Of a stretch of 8,199 bases of DNA, positions 6,790-8,199 are shown piece by piece (the first letter of the stretch is position 1; each line of letters opens with the position of its first letter). The notes beneath the pieces were generated by a model. It searched no databases and was not told the origin of the DNA. It saw only the letters and a program-made list of their open reading frames with translations. The translations under genes and the position numbers were made by a program. Origin of the DNA: Bacteroidota bacterium. GTDB lineage: Bacteria > Bacteroidota > Rhodothermia > Rhodothermales > Rubricoccaceae. The stretch is taken from NCBI GenBank assembly GCA_022564455.1, contig JADFLK010000080.1, positions 1 to 8,199 of the forward strand, in the 5' to 3' direction.

Positions 6790-7241
6790 ATGAAGCGCCT
6801 ACTGATTCTTCTCATGCTTGCGGTCTGCGCGTCTCCGAAGGCCTTTGCACAGGGCGTGGGCACGTTGGCCGGTCGCGTCGTCGACGAATTTGATAGGATG
6901 GGGCTTCCAGGTGCGAATGTTATTGTTGAAGGGACGTCATTGGGGGCGGCCACCAACCTGGACGGGGAATATGAAATTTACGATGTTCCGGTTGGGCTCT
7001 ACAACGTGATGGCCCAATCGTCGGCTACGATGACGTAACCGAAATGAATGTCGAGGTGAATCCTGGCTTCACGCGAACGCTCAATTTTGAGTTAGGGGAC
7101 GACACAATTGTATTTGATTATGAGCCTTCCTGTTACTTCTACTGGCGTCCTCTTCTCTGGCATGATGTCTATGCCCCAAGATTCTTCTGGCGTTCAGACT
7201 ATTGCTCCATTAGTCTTGAGAACCTGCCCGTCGAACGGTAG
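6790..7241 (+). pseudogene. frameshifted secreted carboxypeptidase-regulatory-like domain protein, likely TonB-dependent receptor remnant
   Basis: MKRLLILLMLAVCASPKAFA is a signal peptide, cut before QG. It is followed by GTLAGRVVDEFDRMGLPGANVIVEGT and TNLDGEYEIYDVPVGLYNVMAQ, a CarboxypepD_reg-like beta-sandwich. The frame then derails to SSATMT and a stop at 7036-7038. From 7020 the next frame reads VGYDDVTEMNVEVNPGFTRTL and continues to a stop at 7239-7241. VGYDDV is what this domain family has after the QxxVGY turn, so one base has been lost around 7015-7020. The restored product would be about 150 residues. Its end (RPLLWHDVYAPRFFW...LENLPVER) resembles the linker and first plug strand of Rhodothermales/Bacteroidota TonB-dependent receptors (RPLI...DIxNLPV), suggesting a receptor truncated at the plug; this is inference. 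A GTG at 6769 would add seven residues ahead of the signal. The NFACT gene starts 25 bp downstream. Confidence 0.75.
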
Positions 7242-7266
7242 ATGAGGAAGTGGCGATCTTTGGAGG

Positions 7267-8199
7267 ATGAATTACTTCACCCTCCACGCCCTCGCAGCCG
7301 AGTGGAACGACGTGCTTTCAGGCGCTATTGTCGTTGACGTCTGGTCGCAGAGCGCGAACGAACTGAGCTTGGCGCTGGAAAAGGGTAGGGAGGAATGCAC
7401 GATCCGCGTCCACTGCGATCCGAGAATGGTGTTGCTGTTTCGGGTGGAAGGCCACGGCCGGGCGAGAAGAAACACCGCCACGCTGTTTGAGTCGGCCCAC
7501 GGCCGTACCGTCTCCCGTATCCGAACGGCCGAGCGGGACCGGTACGTGTTCATCGAGCTGGATGATGGCTCCGCTTTTCAGTTGCAGCTTTTCGGATCGC
7601 GCCCGAACGTGTTTCTGGCCGGTTGGGATGGACTGGTCAAGGAGGCCTTCCAGTTGAACACGACGTGGGCCGGGCAGGCCGCACCGGCGCCCCGCCCTGC
7701 TCCGAAGGTTTCGTCATTCGAGGTATTTGAGGAACGATGGCGAGCGGATCGAAAAACGCTGATGCAGGCAGTGTCCACGGCGATTCCGCTGTTCGATCGC
7801 CAACTTGCTGAGGAGGTGGTTCACCGCGCGGAACTCAATCCGGCAGGGGCGCCTTCTGAAGCGAGCGAGGAGGAGCTAAGGCGTCTGTTCGATGCCTCCA
7901 TGCAATTGGAGGAGGATCTTCAGTCACCTCGTCCCATCGTCTACTGGCGTGGAGCCTTCGCCGAGGTGTTCTCCCTCATTCCATTGCGGTCGCTGCCGAA
8001 AGATTGGCGGGCGGAGCCGTTCGATTCGGTGGACGCGGCGTTGGGTGTGTTCTCTAAACGCCAACTCGGGCAGCGACGATTCCTGGAGGCATACAAGCCT
8101 CTCGAATCGGCGCTTGCAGCAGAGCATCTAAAAAGGACGCGCAGCGCTCTGGCGATACTGTCTGAACTCGAAAACTCCAGCCGCGCGGATGGCTACGAG
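7267..8199 (+). CDS. NFACT/RqcH (FbpA, Rqc2-like) protein, N-terminal part, open at window end
   Basis: An uninterrupted frame of 311 codons reaches the last base, so the C-terminal part is outside the window; family members are usually 500-570 residues. The start MNYFTLHALAAEWNDVLSGAIV (1-22), then the ELSLAL strand (32-37) and the RPNVFLA strand (112-118), matches the NFACT-N domain. The D91-R92 pair in TAERDRYVFIEL aligns with the conserved Asp-Arg of RqcH/Rqc2, needed in known members for adding alanine (or Ala/Thr) tails. The HhH-like region follows (IPLFDRQLAEEVVHRAELNP, 173-192), and the coiled-coil arms begin near 270 (KPLESALAAEHLKRTRSALAIL). RqcH binds stalled 50S-peptidyl-tRNA complexes and tails the chain for degradation. 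GGAGG abuts the ATG with no spacing, so it is a poor ribosome site. An FbpA-like fibronectin-binding annotation is the old name for the same family. Confidence 0.88.
   Translation, partial: MNYFTLHALAAEWNDVLSGAIVVDVWSQSANELSLALEKGREECTIRVHCDPRMVLLFRVEGHGRARRNTATLFESAHGRTVSRIRTAERDRYVFIELDDGSAFQLQLFGSRPNVFLAGWDGLVKEAFQLNTTWAGQAAPAPRPAPKVSSFEVFEERWRADRKTLMQAVSTAIPLFDRQLAEEVVHRAELNPAGAPSEASEEELRRLFDASMQLEEDLQSPRPIVYWRGAFAEVFSLIPLRSLPKDWRAEPFDSVDAALGVFSKRQLGQRRFLEAYKPLESALAAEHLKRTRSALAILSELENSSRADGYE

Overview
The window looks like a chromosomal segment from a moderately GC-rich member of the Bacteroidota/Rhodothermota side of the tree, possibly a Rhodothermales- or Salinibacter-like marine bacterium. 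The main pointers are a C-terminal type IX secretion sorting domain, a secreted carboxypeptidase-regulatory-like domain of the kind that leads TonB-dependent receptors, weak or absent Shine-Dalgarno sequences, and heptanucleotide repeats between genes. The taxonomic placement is inference; the domains are read from the sequence.

Positions 75-1997 (+) hold three pterin genes in order: a 6-pyruvoyl-tetrahydropterin synthase with the CX5HGH motif, GTP cyclohydrolase I (folE), and a short-chain dehydrogenase whose end resembles the Chlorobium-type sepiapterin reductase. Together these are the three enzymes of de novo tetrahydrobiopterin synthesis from GTP. Between folE and the reductase lie two heptad-periodic tracts, purine-rich and then pyrimidine-rich, in opposite orientation; the second runs into the probable TTG start codon of the reductase. 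Positions 1-74 carry nothing I can assign.

Positions 1998-2296 contain no gene. They hold a 140-bp MITE-like element with imperfect terminal inverted repeats, starting right after the reductase stop codon, and then a perfect 24-bp palindrome with a terminator-like T-rich flank on the minus strand. At 2297-3664 (+) is rarA/mgsA, an AAA+ ATPase of replication-fork maintenance.

On the minus strand, 3776-4717 encodes a secreted T9SS-substrate protein broken by an in-frame amber codon just after its signal peptide. It has its own terminator at 3713-3745 and a plausible promoter at 4761-4788. Upstream of it, 4955-5815 (-) encodes a lipoprotein with a possible LolA-like fold, with a candidate terminator at 4794-4834. 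Divergent from the lipoprotein is a TrmH/SpoU RNA 2'-O-methyltransferase (5904-6671, +).

At 6790-7241 (+) is a frameshifted secreted protein, probably the remnant N-terminus of a TonB-dependent receptor. From 7267 to the window end runs the N-terminal part of an NFACT/RqcH ribosome-quality-control protein, open at the edge. Apart from the pterin cluster the genes are a mix of housekeeping and envelope functions. The two envelope protein genes with lesions (amber, frameshift) suggest either local gene decay or sequencing/assembly errors. I see no defence system, CRISPR array, rRNA or tRNA.
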